DNA of 12,999 nucleotides from Chloroflexota bacterium. GTDB taxonomy: Bacteria > Chloroflexota > Anaerolineae > B4-G1. The position numbers were made by a program, and so were the translations under genes. Shown here in pieces: positions 12,858-12,999 of this stretch. The notes under the pieces are model-generated. The model searched no databases. It was not told where the DNA came from and saw only the letters and a program-made list of their open reading frames with translations. How positions within the stretch are numbered: the first letter of the stretch is position 1; every line of letters begins with the position of its first letter. Where the stretch lies: positions 1-12,999 of the forward strand of contig JAAEPW010001177.1 in assembly GCA_024232355.1 (NCBI GenBank), given 5' to 3'.

Positions 12858-12999
12858 ATGATAATACAGTGCGTAATCCAAGTCAGTTTGATCACAATGT
12901 TAGTGTGGCAAATCTGGTTTTTTCACATTCGAATGGGAGTGAAGTGGGGAGAGAAGAGGACAAAAAAGCAAACGAAACAGCGAAAGGGGACAAAGAGGA
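12858..12999 (+). CDS. Small predicted membrane protein, partial (runs off the right edge)
   Basis: ATG 12858 follows GGGAGGGGG by a few bases and a good promoter. The frame is open to the window end (47 codons). Residues 1-24 are strongly hydrophobic (MIIQCVIQVSLITMLVWQIW and on), long enough for one transmembrane helix. After residue 25 the chain is almost entirely basic and hydrophilic (KWGEKRTKKQTKQRKGTKR), which by the positive-inside rule puts the tail in the cytoplasm. I recognise no family. It could be a small standalone membrane peptide or the N-terminus of a larger membrane protein. Confidence 0.5.
   Translation, partial: MIIQCVIQVSLITMLVWQIWFFHIRMGVKWGEKRTKKQTKQRKGTKR

Overview
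The window looks like part of a Chloroflexota (Chloroflexi) genome, moderately GC-rich, and probably a metagenomic or environmental lineage. The main taxonomic hint is the secreted-type beta-helix protein, which ends in YIYLPLVLKNK. I recall that kind of C-terminus from many Anaerolineae, Caldilineae and Roseiflexus-type extracellular proteins. This is recollection and was not tested by any search.

Left third (1-2750, minus strand). There is the N-terminal part of a RecD2-type helicase that runs off the left edge. A 172-base gap follows, and then a two-gene unit: a radical SAM/SPASM protein overlapping a downstream protein of unknown family. Back to back with this unit is a plus-strand protein (2754-4169) made of about ten parallel beta-helix repeats. 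It has lost its N-terminus, so the point near 2750 looks like a rearrangement or assembly junction.

Middle (4170-4865). About 700 bases carry no convincing gene. They hold a perfect 13-bp hairpin after the beta-helix gene and a run of four consecutive hairpins (4738-4839) just before the next operon.

Right two thirds (4866-12610, plus strand). This resembles an operon from an integrative or conjugative element: an unknown protein, a DUF2958 protein, an unknown family broken by a 19-nt palindromic insertion, and a large fusion protein. The fusion joins an N6-adenine-type methyltransferase domain (DPCAGEG, NPPF) to a DEAH-box SF2/SNF2-like helicase with zinc ribbons. The fusion gene carries several palindromic insertions between its domains, a -1 frameshift at a 7-bp tandem repeat, and a complete group II intron (9715-12166). 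The intron encodes a reverse transcriptase/maturase/HNH protein. Removing it with GTGCG and AC boundaries rejoins the helicase exactly in frame, directly before motif VI. The architecture recalls phage and plasmid methyltransferase-helicase proteins of the DarB/strawberry-notch kind, so DNA modification or anti-restriction is a reasonable but unproven role.

Right edge (12611-12999). A strong hairpin terminator is followed by a good sigma70-type promoter and the start of a small predicted membrane protein that runs out of the window.
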